Program-made: the position numbers and the translations under genes
Shown: piece after piece, positions 47,486 through 56,456 of the stretch
Layout of the letters: each line of letters begins with the position of its first letter
Numbering within the stretch: the stretch's first letter is position 1
The notes under the pieces: generated by a model
What the model was told of the DNA's origin: nothing
Seen by the model: the letters and a program-made list of their open reading frames with translations, nothing else
Databases searched by the model: none
Assembly: GCA_963805715.1 (NCBI GenBank)
Contig: CAWDVK010000009.1
Coordinates: 248,001-312,000 of the forward strand
DNA length: 64,000 nucleotides
Source: CAWDVK01 sp963805715
GTDB lineage: Bacteria > Actinomycetota > Actinomycetes > Streptosporangiales > Streptosporangiaceae
Reading direction: 5' to 3'

Positions 47486-48565
47486 TTAGGGGTAATGCGC
47501 CAGGGCTGCGGCCGCGTCCGCGACGGCCAGGTCAGCCAGCTCAGGCGGAGAGACGATCCGCCCGTCCTCGCCCAGCCGCAGCGCCAGCCGCCGCACCCAC
47601 CGGGTGTCCGGCGTCCGCAGGCTGACCCGCAGCATCCCGTCCTCGAGCTCCTCGACCTGCTCGCACGGGTAGTACTCGGCCACCCAGCGGCCCGCCGACG
47701 CCAGTTCCAGGACAATCTCGACATCTTGCGGTGATGGCCGGAACAGCCCCTTGTCCACGTCCCGCGGCTCGGCGTCCGGCGGGATCTCGGCGGCCAGGTC
47801 CAGCACCTGCAGGGCCAGCACCCGGTCCAGCCGGAACAGCCGCAGTGCGTTAGCGCGCCGGCACCAGGCCTCCAGGTAGGTGCGCCCCTCCACCACCAGG
47901 AGCCGCATCGGGTCCACATCCCGCTCGGTCGCCTCGTCCCGGCCGGGCACGTAATAGGACAGGTGCAGTCTCCGGCCCGCGGCCAGGGCGCCAGCGATCT
48001 CCGCCGCCACCGTGCCCGCGGCGCTGTCGTCCATCTGCACGGCGACCTGCGAGCTGGGCGCGGCCGCCGTGCCGGCCGCCGCCTCCAGCTTGGCTATCGT
48101 CCGGCTCAGCGCCGAGCGCTCCTGGAGCCCGGGCATCTCGGCGAGCATCCGGAGCGCCACCAGCAGCGCGCTCGCCTCGTCGACCGCCAGCCGCAGCGGC
48201 CGGTCCATCGACTCGGCCTCGCTGACCACGATCTCGCCGCCCTCATAGGACAGGTCAATGGGGCAGTACGGATCGGGCGAGCGGAGCTCCACGCACCAGA
48301 GCATGTTCAGGTCGTCCACCAGCTGCCGCTCGCTCACGCCGAATGCGGCCGCGGTCTCGGCCAGGCCCACGACCTTGCGGGTGACCACGTAGGGCAGCAG
48401 CGCCAGGAGTCGCTGCAGCCGGTCAGTCGCCGTGGGCGCCCGGACCGCGGTCGCGGCGGGCACCGCGGGAACAGCGGCACCGGCCGCCGGCCGGGCGGCC
48501 GGGCGGGCCAGCCCTGAGCCAGGGCCGGGCGGCCCGGCTTCGGGGCGCGGAGCCGCGCTGGTCAT
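47486..48565 (-). CDS. pafC: PafC: WYL-domain transcriptional regulator
   Basis: Partner of PafB; in mycobacteria the PafBC heterodimer activates the LexA-independent DNA-damage response. The winged-helix part is TDRLQRLLALLPYVVTRKVVGLAETAAAFGVSERQLVDDLNML (~residues 47-88). The WYL domain contains LHLSYYVPGRDEATERDVDPMRLLVVEGRTYLEAWC (~215-250), and the WCX-like end lies ~300-355. The first ~45 residues are Pro/Ala-rich. The ATG overlaps the pafB stop (ATGA), as in other actinobacteria, so the pair is co-translated. Confidence 0.92.
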   Translation of the reverse strand: MTSAAPRPEAGPPGPGSGLARPAARPAAGAAVPAVPAATAVRAPTATDRLQRLLALLPYVVTRKVVGLAETAAAFGVSERQLVDDLNMLWCVELRSPDPYCPIDLSYEGGEIVVSEAESMDRPLRLAVDEASALLVALRMLAEMPGLQERSALSRTIAKLEAAAGTAAAPSSQVAVQMDDSAAGTVAAEIAGALAAGRRLHLSYYVPGRDEATERDVDPMRLLVVEGRTYLEAWCRRANALRLFRLDRVLALQVLDLAAEIPPDAEPRDVDKGLFRPSPQDVEIVLELASAGRWVAEYYPCEQVEELEDGMLRVSLRTPDTRWVRRLALRLGEDGRIVSPPELADLAVADAAAALAHYP

Positions 48566-49515
48566 GCGAGCACTCCCTTCAGCCGGCGGATCACGGCATC
48601 ACGCAGGTCGGGTGGCTCGATCACCACCACGTCAGCACCGAACGAGGCGACCTGCTCGCTGAACCAGCCGCTGTCAGAGAAGCGCACCTGCAGGCGGTCC
48701 CAGCCGGGCTCCACGTCCGGCTCCGCGCTGACCGCATGGCGGCGCAGTCCATGGCCGGCGCCCCGGCGCACCTGCAGCAGGCCGGCCTGCTGGACGGGCG
48801 CCTCCGCATCCCAGTCGCGCACCGCCTCCCGCACGTCGGCACCGGGCGGAACGGTCACCGTGCCCGGCCTTCCGGTGAAGGTGACCGGGCCGTCGATCCG
48901 GCTCAGCCGGAAGACGCGTTCCTGCTGCCGGTCAGTGTCCTGGCCCATCACGTACCAGCGCCCGTGCCGGTTCACCACGCCCCACGGCTCGAGATGGCGG
49001 ACCTGCGCGGCGCTGCGCCCGGCAGCGCGGTAGCCGAAGGTCACCGGGCGGCGATCTCGCACCGCCTCCCAGAGCGGGCCGAACGCCGCCTCGCCGGTCT
49101 GCAGCCGCGGCTCGATACCCGGCTGGCTCGTCTCCTCAGCGTCAATGCCCGCGGCCCGCAGCTTGAGCAGGGCGCCCTCCGCCGCGCTGGCCAGCTCGGC
49201 CCGGCGCCAGACCCGGGCGGCCAGCCCGAGCACGGCGGCCTCGTCCGGCTCCAGCCTGATGTCGGGCAGGACATAGGCCTGCCGCGATATCCGGTAGCCC
49301 GCTTCCTCGTCCAGGGCAGAGTTGGTCCCCGTTTCGAGGGGAATGCCAAGCTCGCGCAGCTCGTCCTTGTCCCGCTCGAACATGCGCTTGAAGGCGTCGA
49401 ACGAGTCCGGGTAGCCGGGCACCGCCTCGCGGATCTGGGTCGCGGTGAGGTAGCGGCCCGCCGAGAGCAGGCAGACCACGAGGCTCAGCAGCCGCTCGGT
49501 CTTCCGCCTGGACAA
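48562..49515 (-). CDS. pafB: PafB: WYL-domain transcriptional regulator
   Basis: First gene of the pafBC pair. N-terminal winged helix: SRRKTERLLSLVVCLLSAGRYLTATQIREAVPGYPDSFDAFKRMFERDKDELRELGIPLE. Middle WYL domain: VTFGYRAAGRSAAQVRHLEPWGVVNRHGRWYVMGQDTDRQQERVFRLSRI. C-terminal WCX: LQVRFSDSGWFSEQVASFGADVVVIEPPDLRDAVIRRL. The start is TTG at 49515 because AAAGGAGG lies five bases upstream; the longer frame reads the GC minisatellite. Length is 317 aa, close to the family. A repeat array sits in its promoter region. Confidence 0.92.
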   Translation of the reverse strand: MSRRKTERLLSLVVCLLSAGRYLTATQIREAVPGYPDSFDAFKRMFERDKDELRELGIPLETGTNSALDEEAGYRISRQAYVLPDIRLEPDEAAVLGLAARVWRRAELASAAEGALLKLRAAGIDAEETSQPGIEPRLQTGEAAFGPLWEAVRDRRPVTFGYRAAGRSAAQVRHLEPWGVVNRHGRWYVMGQDTDRQQERVFRLSRIDGPVTFTGRPGTVTVPPGADVREAVRDWDAEAPVQQAGLLQVRRGAGHGLRRHAVSAEPDVEPGWDRLQVRFSDSGWFSEQVASFGADVVVIEPPDLRDAVIRRLKGVLA

Positions 49516-49530
49516 CTGCGCCTCCTTTAC

Positions 49531-49641
49531 GCCCGCCCAACCCGTCCCGGCCCGCCCAACCCGTCCCGGCCCGCCCAACCCGTCCCGGCCCGCCCAACCC
49601 GTCCCGGCCCGCCCAACCCGTCCCGGCCCGCCCAACCCGTG
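49531..49641. repeat. 19-bp GC-rich minisatellite between pafB and the DUF3866 gene
   Basis: Six nearly identical tandem units of gcccgcccaacccgtcccg, the last truncated, fill most of the 161-base divergent gap. The array begins ten bases upstream of the pafB ribosome-binding site. Any pafB promoter must lie in or beyond it. Its core GCCCAACCCGTCCC is close to GCCCGACCCGTGCC of the array at 38516-38676. Confidence 0.92.
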
Positions 49642-49676
49642 CTGCGCTGTCCCGGCACCGACGCTACCCTGCCGGA

Positions 49677-50860
49677 GTGATCAGGTGGCGAAGTGGCGTA
49701 GTTTCCGGGCGGCGGCGTGAGTGGCCCGGCGCGGTCGAGCTTGACGTGGATGTCGATGGCCAGCTGATCCGCGCGCTGGCCTACCCGGCGCTGACCGGCA
49801 CTCCGCGGCCTGGGGACCGCGTGCTGCTGAACACGACTGCCCTCGATCTCGGGCTGGGCACTGGCGGATATGCGCTGGTCATCGCGATCCCGGATCGGCT
49901 GCCTGCCGACCAGCCCGGCGGCGGCCACCTGATCAAGGCCAGGTACACGCCGCTGCAGGCCTGCGTGCCGGGCGCCGATGAGCAGGGCTCGCCGCACCAT
50001 GATCTGCTGCGGGACGCCGATAATCTGGGCGGGATGCCCGTCGTGGTCGCCGACCTGCATTCGGCGCTCCCGGCCGTGCTGGCCGCCTACTATGCAGAAC
50101 GCCCCCGCCAGGCCGGCCGCCCCGGCCCCGGCAGCGCATCGGGCCCCGTCAGCCGGTCAGGCACTGCGTGCTACGTCATGCAGGATGGCGCCGCGCTGCC
50201 CGCATGGTTCTCCCGCACGATCGCCGGCCTGACGCAGGCCGCTGGCTGGCCGGGACCGTGACGGTCGGGCAGGCCTTCGGGGGCGACCTCGAGGCGGTCA
50301 CCCTGCACAGCGGGCTGCTAGCGGCCCGGCACGTGCTCGGTGCCGAGATGGCCGTTGTCGCCCAGGGGCCGGGCAATCTGGGCACCGGGACCCGGTGGGG
50401 GTTTTCCGGCGTCGCGGCAGGCGAGGCGGTGAACGCTGCCGCCGTGCTCGGCGGCAGGCCGGTCGCCTCGCTGCGGATCAGCGAGGCGGACCGCCGGGAA
50501 CGGCACCGGGCGGTCTCGCACCACAGCCTGACCGCGTACGGGCGGGTGGCGCTGGCCCGGGCCGATGTCGTGGTACCCGACCTGCCCGGCGATTTCGGCG
50601 CGCAGGTGCGGGCCGCTGCCGCGGTACTTGGCACCCGGCACAACCTGGTCCGGGTCAGTGTCGAGGGCCTGGCCGCGATCCTGCGGGCATGTCCGGTGCC
50701 GCTGTCCACCATGGGCCGCGGCCTGGAGGACGATCTGGCTTACTTCCTCGGCGCGGCGGCCGCGGGCCGGCATGCGGCGGCACTGATCGAAGCCGCACCG
50801 AACGCAGCAGTACCGAACGCGCTGGCACCGAATGAGAGCGAAGGGACTGGCCCGGAGTGA
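49677..50860 (+). CDS. DUF3866 family protein, one apparent frameshift
   Basis: The first frame (GTG 49677) encodes residues to about 190: DRVLLNTTALDLGLGTGGYALVIA, GGHLIKARYTPLQ, VVADLHSALPAV, YVMQDGAALPAWFSRTIAGL. It then stops at 50261. The second frame continues directly as LAGTVTVGQAFGGDLEAVTLHSGLLAARHVLGA and GPGNLGTGTRWGFSGVAAGE to 50860. Both halves are one DUF3866 protein of ~394 aa if one base is added near 50241 (ggccgctggctggcc). The family is conserved in actinobacteria and Firmicutes without a known role. It is followed by a GTGA-overlapping NUDIX gene and so begins a three-gene operon. Confidence 0.83.
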
Positions 50861-51360
50861 ATGACCTGCGTTTCGACCTGGAGCGGTCGGCGGTCCGGGT
50901 GGTCCTGCAGGACGCCGGCGGCCGGGTGCTGCTCTTCCGCGCGGTGCTGGAGTCGCGCTCGCCCGTCGGCTGGTGGGAACTGCCGGGCGGCGGGATCGAC
51001 CCGGGCGAGACGTACCTGGAGGCCGCCGTGCGCGAGCTGCGGGAGGAGACCGGCCTGCAGGTCGGTCCCGAGCGATTCGGGCCGCCGCGCTGGCGCCGCT
51101 CGGCGACCTGGTATGGCCGCGGCCTGCGGCGGCTGCAGCACGAGGTGGTCGTGCGCGCGGACGTTCCCGGCCACCGGCCCGAGATCAGCCACGCCGGCCA
51201 GACCGCGAATGAGCTGGAGGAGTACGTCGGCTCGCGCTGGTGGGAGGTCGCCGACATCGTGGCCAGCACCGAGCGGTTCTATCCCGGCCGGCTGCCTGCC
51301 CTGCTGCCCGCTTTCCTGGCCGGTGAGGACATCGACGAGCCGTTCGAGCGCTGGAACTGA
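50857..51360 (+). CDS. NUDIX hydrolase
   Basis: A 167-residue NUDIX protein. The NUDIX box GGGIDPGETYLEAAVRELREETGLQV (residues ~47-72) has the full Gx5Ex7REUxEExGU pattern for magnesium binding. It hydrolyses a nucleoside diphosphate linked to another group; the substrate is unknown. The GTG start overlaps the DUF3866 stop (GTGA), so it is co-translated with it. DUF3866 and NUDIX genes are often neighbours in actinobacterial genomes beside pafBC, which supports a housekeeping association. Confidence 0.9.
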   Translation: MNDLRFDLERSAVRVVLQDAGGRVLLFRAVLESRSPVGWWELPGGGIDPGETYLEAAVRELREETGLQVGPERFGPPRWRRSATWYGRGLRRLQHEVVVRADVPGHRPEISHAGQTANELEEYVGSRWWEVADIVASTERFYPGRLPALLPAFLAGEDIDEPFERWN

Positions 51361-51465
51361 CCCGGTCCGTGCCCGCCGGGCGGGGCGCGGAAGAATTGAC
51401 TGGGTCCGGCTCGGCCGGGCCGGACCTGGACCTTCCGGTCCAGCAGCCACCACCGAGGAGTCGAG

Positions 51466-51885
51466 ATGCGCTTCGCTCGGATAGCCCGCCAGCTGCCGGC
51501 CAGGCTCGCGGCGGGCTCCTTCATCCTCAATTCCGGGATCGGCAAGTGGTCGGCCGATGAGCAGACGGCCGGCGGGCTGCACGGGATGGCCGTGACCGCC
51601 TACCCGTTCCTCGGCCAGGTCAAGCCGGCCGACTTCGCCCGGCTGCTGTCGGCCGGCGAGATCGCCGTCGGCACGATCCTGTTGCTGCCGTTCGTGCCGG
51701 AGGCCGTGGCCGGAGCCGCCCTGACGGCCTTCTCCGGCACGCTGCTCGGCCTGTACTGGCGGACCGATGGCCTGCACGAGCAGGGCAGCCCGCGGCCCAC
51801 CCAGGCGGGCATTCCGCTGGCCAAGGACGCGTGGCTGCTCGGCATCGGGCTCAGCCTGATGATCGACGGCCTGACCAGCGACTAG
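51466..51885 (+). CDS. DoxX-like small membrane protein
   Basis: A 139-residue protein with four hydrophobic stretches: ARLAAGSFILNSGIGKW, MAVTAYPFLGQV, LSAGEIAVGTILLLPFVP with AGAALTAFSGTLLGLYW, and AKDAWLLGIGLSLMID. This is the DoxX/DoxD-type four-helix layout. The ATG has GAGGAG upstream. Some DoxX proteins take part in redox or thiol-stress complexes, but no such partner is nearby. It is convergent with the FKBP lipoprotein gene, with only four bases between the stops. Confidence 0.75.
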   Translation: MRFARIARQLPARLAAGSFILNSGIGKWSADEQTAGGLHGMAVTAYPFLGQVKPADFARLLSAGEIAVGTILLLPFVPEAVAGAALTAFSGTLLGLYWRTDGLHEQGSPRPTQAGIPLAKDAWLLGIGLSLMIDGLTSD

Positions 51886-51889
51886 GGCG

Positions 51890-52843
51890 TCACGCGGTCG
51901 GCGACTCCGCGTCCAGGATGTCGATGACGAACACCAGGGTGTCCGTTCCCTTGATCCCGGCCTGGGAGTTGCCGGCCTTGCCGTAACCGTAGGCCGGCGG
52001 GATCACCAGCATGACCCGGCTGCCGACGGTGACTCCGGGCAGGCCGTCGTTCCAGCCGGGAATCACCTGGCCGCCGAGCTGGAAGGCGAACGGCTGGCCG
52101 GCCGTCGTCGCCGCCGGCCAGGTCGAGTTGAAGACCTTGCCGGTCCGCCAGTTCACGGCGACGTACTGGGCGACGATGGTCTGGCCCTTGGCGATCTTCG
52201 GCCCGGAGCCCTTGATCAGGGTCGTGACGGCGAGCTTGGACGGCGGCGACGTCTTCGGGATGGTGATGACGGGGGCGGTGCCGCTCGCCGCGCTGACCGT
52301 CGGCAGGGCGCCGCCGCCGTTCGAGACGTGCGTGCCGGACGCGGATGCGGACGGCGCGAACTGCTTGATCAGGTCGATGACCCAGACCGTCGTGTCCGAG
52401 CCGCTGACGCCGATCTGCGAGTTGCCGGAGGTCCCGTAGCCGTACTTGGGCGGCAGCACGGCCAGGATCCGGCTGCCCATCTTCGCGCCCTTGAGCGCGG
52501 TGGCCAGCCCGGGCAGGCCGACCTGCGCCGGCACCAGCTGCGGAGCCGACTGAAAGGTGCTGTCCAGCAGCTTGTGCGTCTTGCCGCTCCAGACGTAGAT
52601 GGCCAGGTTGGCCAGCGCGGTGTTGGTCGATGCCAGCACGGGACCGCTGCCCTGGATCTCCGTCTTCACCGCGAGCTTGCTGCCGGCGTCCTGCTTGGGG
52701 ATGGTGACGTTGGGCGACTTACCGAAGGACCCGGATACCGTCACCGACTGATTGGCGCTCGCGCCCGACGACGACGAGCCGCAGCCCACCAGGGCCACGG
52801 AGGCAAGCAAAGGTACCAGGAGCGCAGCGGCCGTGCGTCGCAT
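51890..52843 (-). CDS. Tandem-FKBP peptidyl-prolyl isomerase lipoprotein
   Basis: Signal peptide MRRTAAALLVPLLASVALVGC ends in a lipobox (LVGC, Cys21), so it is an Lgt substrate anchored outside the membrane. Two FKBP domains follow. The second (~residues 190-315) has the complete active-site frame FAFQLGGQVIPGWNDGLPGVTVGSRVMLVIPPAYGYG. The first (~45-165) has VPAQVGLPGLATALKGAKMGSRILAVLPPKYGYG, in which the IPGW segment is lost, so it is likely inactive and used for binding. It precedes a polytopic membrane protein gene on the same strand; in other actinobacteria FKBP genes lie beside pafA. Confidence 0.9.
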   Translation of the reverse strand: MRRTAAALLVPLLASVALVGCGSSSSGASANQSVTVSGSFGKSPNVTIPKQDAGSKLAVKTEIQGSGPVLASTNTALANLAIYVWSGKTHKLLDSTFQSAPQLVPAQVGLPGLATALKGAKMGSRILAVLPPKYGYGTSGNSQIGVSGSDTTVWVIDLIKQFAPSASASGTHVSNGGGALPTVSAASGTAPVITIPKTSPPSKLAVTTLIKGSGPKIAKGQTIVAQYVAVNWRTGKVFNSTWPAATTAGQPFAFQLGGQVIPGWNDGLPGVTVGSRVMLVIPPAYGYGKAGNSQAGIKGTDTLVFVIDILDAESPTA

Positions 52844-52956
52844 GAAAATCCTCAGGGTTTAGGGTCTGGAGCCCCGCCAGCCTACCCGCTCACGGGCCGC
52901 GGCAAGCTGAAAGGACGCTGAGCGCAGCGGCCGCCTGCCTCCCCGCTCGCGGCGCC

Positions 52957-54927
52957 TCAGCCCAGCCCGGCGAGCAGGTTCTTGTTCCAGACCAGGACAG
53001 CGTAGGGCCCAACATAGTAGATCCGTGCGGGCTGGCCGAAGGCGGTGCGCAGGCTGGCGGGCGAGGGGAACATGCTGCCGCCAGGACCGGAGTCGGTGAG
53101 CACGACGAAGTTGGCCTGCTGCCGCGCGGGGCTGTACCAGCCGGACTGCGCTTCCCAGTCGCCGCTGACGATGGTGCCCCCGGCCTGTGCCAGCGGGCGG
53201 ATCCGCACGCCGTCGTTTTCCAGCGTGGTCCCGCTGGCCTGCCAGTAGCCGCTCAGCCCGGACCGCAGATGATGCGCGGCCAGCCAGGAAGCCAGCGGGG
53301 CGTCCTGCGCGGGAACGGGCGGCTGGGCGACGACCTGGACCAGGCTGATGATGAAGGCGGCCAGGACGACCAGCAGGCCCTGCAGCAGCCGCGCCCGGAT
53401 CAGCCGCCCGGCGAGCAGCCGGCCCGCCAGGGCGGCACTGAGCGGCAGCACGGCGATCATCTCCCTGGTGGTGCCGAGGTCACCGGCCTTGGAGCCGAAC
53501 AGGTAGCCGGCCAGGCTCAGCAGGATTCCGGTCACCAGCAGCTGGGCCACCAGGTCAGCCGCGGCGAACCGGCGCAGTGCCGCGCAGACCGCCCAGGCGG
53601 CCAGGCCGACGCCGGCCAGGTGCAGGATGGCCAGCGCGGCCGCGAGGCCCGCGGTATCGCCGAAGAAGCTGGCCCCGAAGAGCAGCGCGATGCCCTGCGC
53701 CAGCAGGGACAGGTGACCCGGCAGCTGGCCGAACGGCGCCAGCTGGTTGTCCACGGGATAGACGTAGAAGCCGCCGTGCGCGGTGATCGCGGCCAGCGCC
53801 CGGCTGGCGGCCTGTACCGCGGCCAGGCCCGCCGCGACCAGGGCCAGCTCGTACCACGCCGACCTGAGCCGGCTGCGCTCCCGGATGACGACCTGGTAGC
53901 CCCGCACCGCCCCGACCACGACCAGCGGCATGATGCCGGTGATGATCGTGATGCTGTCCGCCATCACGGCCAGCGACAGCAGCAGCCCGGCGCCGAGCGG
54001 CGCATACCAGCGGCGGCGCCCGTGATCGAGCAGGATCCAGGCCACCAGCACGGGCACCGAGCTGCCGGCGTGATCCGGCGAGAGCAGCAGCACCGGCGCC
54101 GCGCTCTGCTGCGGCGCCAGCATGATGCCGCCCGCGATCACGGCCCTCGCCACTCCCTCGCCGCCGGTCGCCGTGCCCTTGGCCAGCCGCGCGGCCAGCA
54201 GCACCAGCAGCGCGTAGGTCATCGCCGCGGCGACGTGCACGTCGTCAGGGCCGAGCCCGCGCCACAGCTCGACCAGCATGTACTGCGGCAGCTCGGTCGT
54301 GTAAAAGGAGACGTCCGACAGCCGCCAGCCGCGCAGCAGCAGGTTGCCGTGCAGCATCGCCCAGGCCTGCAGGGCATTGGAGGCGCCGTCGGAATTGACC
54401 GGGACGGTCCGCGACACGTGCAGGTAGCACGTGTACAGGACGAGGCCGGCCAGGCACCAGATGACCAGGCCGACCAGCACGTCAAGGCGCAGCCAGCGCG
54501 GGCGGCCCAGCGTGGGGAGACGCAGCGTCGGGAGACGCAGCGTGGGGAGACGCAGCGTGGGGAGACGCAGCGTGGGGAGACGCAGCCGCGGCTGGCGCAG
54601 CTGGCGCCGGTGCAGCTGCGGGCGGCGGATCCGCGGCCCGCGCCAGCGCGGCCAGCGCCAGCCCGGCCGGCGCAGCACAGGCCGGCGGAACTGCGGCCAG
54701 CGCCAGGGTGGACTGGGAATCCGGGGCAGCGGCCAGGCCGGGCCCGGCAGCGCGCGGCGCAGTTCCGGGCTGCGTAAGGCTGCTCGCAGGCCGGGACGGC
54801 GGAACCAGGCCGCAGGCCGGGACCGCGCCAGCCAGCCTGGGGCCGCCGGGAGCCCCGGCCGCCCGGGCGGCAGCCATCTCAGCTGCCGCAGTTCCCATCG
54901 GACTGGCCTGATCCGGGTCCAGCTCAT
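52957..54927 (-). CDS. Polytopic membrane protein with a basic, repeat-rich N-terminus (GT-C-like)
   Basis: A 656-aa protein. Residues 1-150 are Arg/Pro/Trp-rich (repeated RRPxxRxP and WRWP motifs) and contain five LRLPT-type repeats. The remaining part has about 11-12 hydrophobic segments starting LDVLVGLVIWCLAGLVLYTCYL (~152-173). An extracytoplasmic first loop (NSDGASNALQAWAMLHGNLLLRGW) resembles the acidic loop of GT-C membrane glycosyltransferases, with a soluble C-terminal ~130 residues (LASWLAAHHLRSGLSGYWQA). I cannot assign a sugar donor. The basic N-terminus is predicted cytoplasmic and may bind nucleic acid or anionic lipid. Confidence 0.7.
   Translation of the reverse strand: MSWTRIRPVRWELRQLRWLPPGRPGLPAAPGWLARSRPAAWFRRPGLRAALRSPELRRALPGPAWPLPRIPSPPWRWPQFRRPVLRRPGWRWPRWRGPRIRRPQLHRRQLRQPRLRLPTLRLPTLRLPTLRLPTLRLPTLGRPRWLRLDVLVGLVIWCLAGLVLYTCYLHVSRTVPVNSDGASNALQAWAMLHGNLLLRGWRLSDVSFYTTELPQYMLVELWRGLGPDDVHVAAAMTYALLVLLAARLAKGTATGGEGVARAVIAGGIMLAPQQSAAPVLLLSPDHAGSSVPVLVAWILLDHGRRRWYAPLGAGLLLSLAVMADSITIITGIMPLVVVGAVRGYQVVIRERSRLRSAWYELALVAAGLAAVQAASRALAAITAHGGFYVYPVDNQLAPFGQLPGHLSLLAQGIALLFGASFFGDTAGLAAALAILHLAGVGLAAWAVCAALRRFAAADLVAQLLVTGILLSLAGYLFGSKAGDLGTTREMIAVLPLSAALAGRLLAGRLIRARLLQGLLVVLAAFIISLVQVVAQPPVPAQDAPLASWLAAHHLRSGLSGYWQASGTTLENDGVRIRPLAQAGGTIVSGDWEAQSGWYSPARQQANFVVLTDSGPGGSMFPSPASLRTAFGQPARIYYVGPYAVLVWNKNLLAGLG
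54511..54585. repeat. 15-bp in-frame tandem repeat in the N-terminus of the membrane protein
   Basis: Five units close to cgtggggagacgcag, one with a single change (cgtcgggagacgcag), encode five LRLPT-type repeats just before the first membrane segment. They are in phase with codons. Confidence 0.9.
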
Positions 54928-55085
54928 GTCAGCCCGGCATGCATCGGACCCTCAACGAACTAACCCCCCGGCTCTAGCTCGCGCGCGCAGCAAGCCGGAT
55001 GGTCTCGCAGGAAGCCCAGTCCCGGCAGGCGCGTCAGCAGCCTAGCAACTCTGGGTATGTCGGCGAGAGCAGAAAGTAATCACTG

Positions 55086-56447
55086 CTACATGCCGGCGAT
55101 CAGCTTCTCCACTCGCTCGTCGACCGAGCGGAACGGGTCCTTGCACAGCACCGTGCGCTGGGCCTGGTCATTCAGCTTCAGGTGGACCCAGTCCACGGTG
55201 AAGTCACGGCGGCGCTCCTGGGCCCGGCGGATGAACTCACCACGCAGCCGGGCCCTGGTCGTCTGCGGCGGCACCGACTTCGCCTCGAAGATGTCGATGT
55301 CCCGGCAGACGCGCTCGACCGAGCCGCGCTGCTGCAGCAGGTAGTACAGCCCGCGGCCGCGGTGCACATCGTGGTAGGCGAGGTCAAGCTGGGCCACCCG
55401 GGGCGCCGAGAGGGCCAGGTCATGCTTGGCCCGGTAGCGCTCGATCAGCTGGAACTTGGTCACCCAGTCGATTTCCCGCGCGACCAGATTGAGGTCCCCC
55501 GTCTCGACCGCCCGCAGCGCCCGCTGCCACAGGTCAAGGACCCGCTCGGTGACCGCGTCGCCGCCGCCCTTGCGGTCGATGAAGTCCCTGGCCTTCGTCA
55601 GGTACTCCTGCTGAATATCCAGCGCGCTGACCTCGCGGCCGTTGGCCAGCCTGACCTTCCTGCGGCCGGTCATGTCGTGACTCACGTCCCGGATGGCCCG
55701 GATCGGGTTCTCCAGGGTCAGGTCGCGCATCACCGTGCCCGCCTCCACCATGCGCAGCACCAGGTCGGTCGCGCCGACCTTGAGCAGCGTGGTGGTCTCG
55801 CTCATGTTCGAGTCGCCGACGATCACGTGCAGCCGCCGGAACCGCTCGGCGTCCGCGTGCGGCTCGTCGCGCGTGTTGATGATCGGGCGCGACCTGGTGG
55901 TCGCCGATGAGACGCCTTCCCAGATGTGCTCGGCCCGCTGGCTGACGCAGTAGACGGCGCCGCGCGGCGTCTGCAGCACCTTGCCCGCCCCGCAGATGAT
56001 CTGGCGGGTGACCAGGAAGGGAATCAGCACGTCGGCCAGCCTGCCGAATTCGCCGTGCCGGCCGACCAGGTAGTTCTCGTGACAACCGTAGGAGTTCCCG
56101 GCCGAGTCGGTGTTGTTCTTGAACAGGTAGATGTCCCCGGCGATGCCTTCCTCGCGCAGTCTCCGGTCGGCATCGACGAGCAGCCCTTCCAGGATCCGCT
56201 CCCCGGCCTTGTCGTGCGCGACCAGGTCCACCAGGCTGTCGCACTCTGGCGTCGCGTACTCAGGGTGGCTGCCGACATCCAGGTAGAGCCGCGCGCCGTT
56301 GCGCAGGAACACGTTGCTGCTGCGGCCCCAGGACACCACCCGGCGGAACAGGTAGCGCGCCACCTCGTCCGGCGAGAGCCGGCGCTGCCCGCGGAACGTG
56401 CAGGTGACGCCGTACTCGTTCTCCAGCCCGAAGATCCGCCTGTCCAT
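55086..56447 (-). CDS. pafA: Pup--protein ligase PafA
   Basis: Uses ATP to join the C-terminal glutamate of Pup to substrate lysines. The 453-aa carboxylate-amine-ligase-fold protein shows RRIFGLENEYGVTCTF at the start, ARLYLDVGSHPEYATPECDSLVDLVAHDKAG (catalytic Asp) and LFKNNTDSAGNSYGCHENYLV. RSRPIINTRDEPHAD, RLHVIVGDSNMSETTTLLKVG and the C-terminal RRRDFTVDWVHLKLNDQAQRTVLCKDPF complete it. All family blocks are intact. It lies nine bases downstream of the SSADH gene and is distinct from Dop, which is longer and carries the Dop loop. Confidence 0.97.
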   Translation of the reverse strand: MDRRIFGLENEYGVTCTFRGQRRLSPDEVARYLFRRVVSWGRSSNVFLRNGARLYLDVGSHPEYATPECDSLVDLVAHDKAGERILEGLLVDADRRLREEGIAGDIYLFKNNTDSAGNSYGCHENYLVGRHGEFGRLADVLIPFLVTRQIICGAGKVLQTPRGAVYCVSQRAEHIWEGVSSATTRSRPIINTRDEPHADAERFRRLHVIVGDSNMSETTTLLKVGATDLVLRMVEAGTVMRDLTLENPIRAIRDVSHDMTGRRKVRLANGREVSALDIQQEYLTKARDFIDRKGGGDAVTERVLDLWQRALRAVETGDLNLVAREIDWVTKFQLIERYRAKHDLALSAPRVAQLDLAYHDVHRGRGLYYLLQQRGSVERVCRDIDIFEAKSVPPQTTRARLRGEFIRRAQERRRDFTVDWVHLKLNDQAQRTVLCKDPFRSVDERVEKLIAGM

Positions 56448-56456
56448 CGGCGCCCG

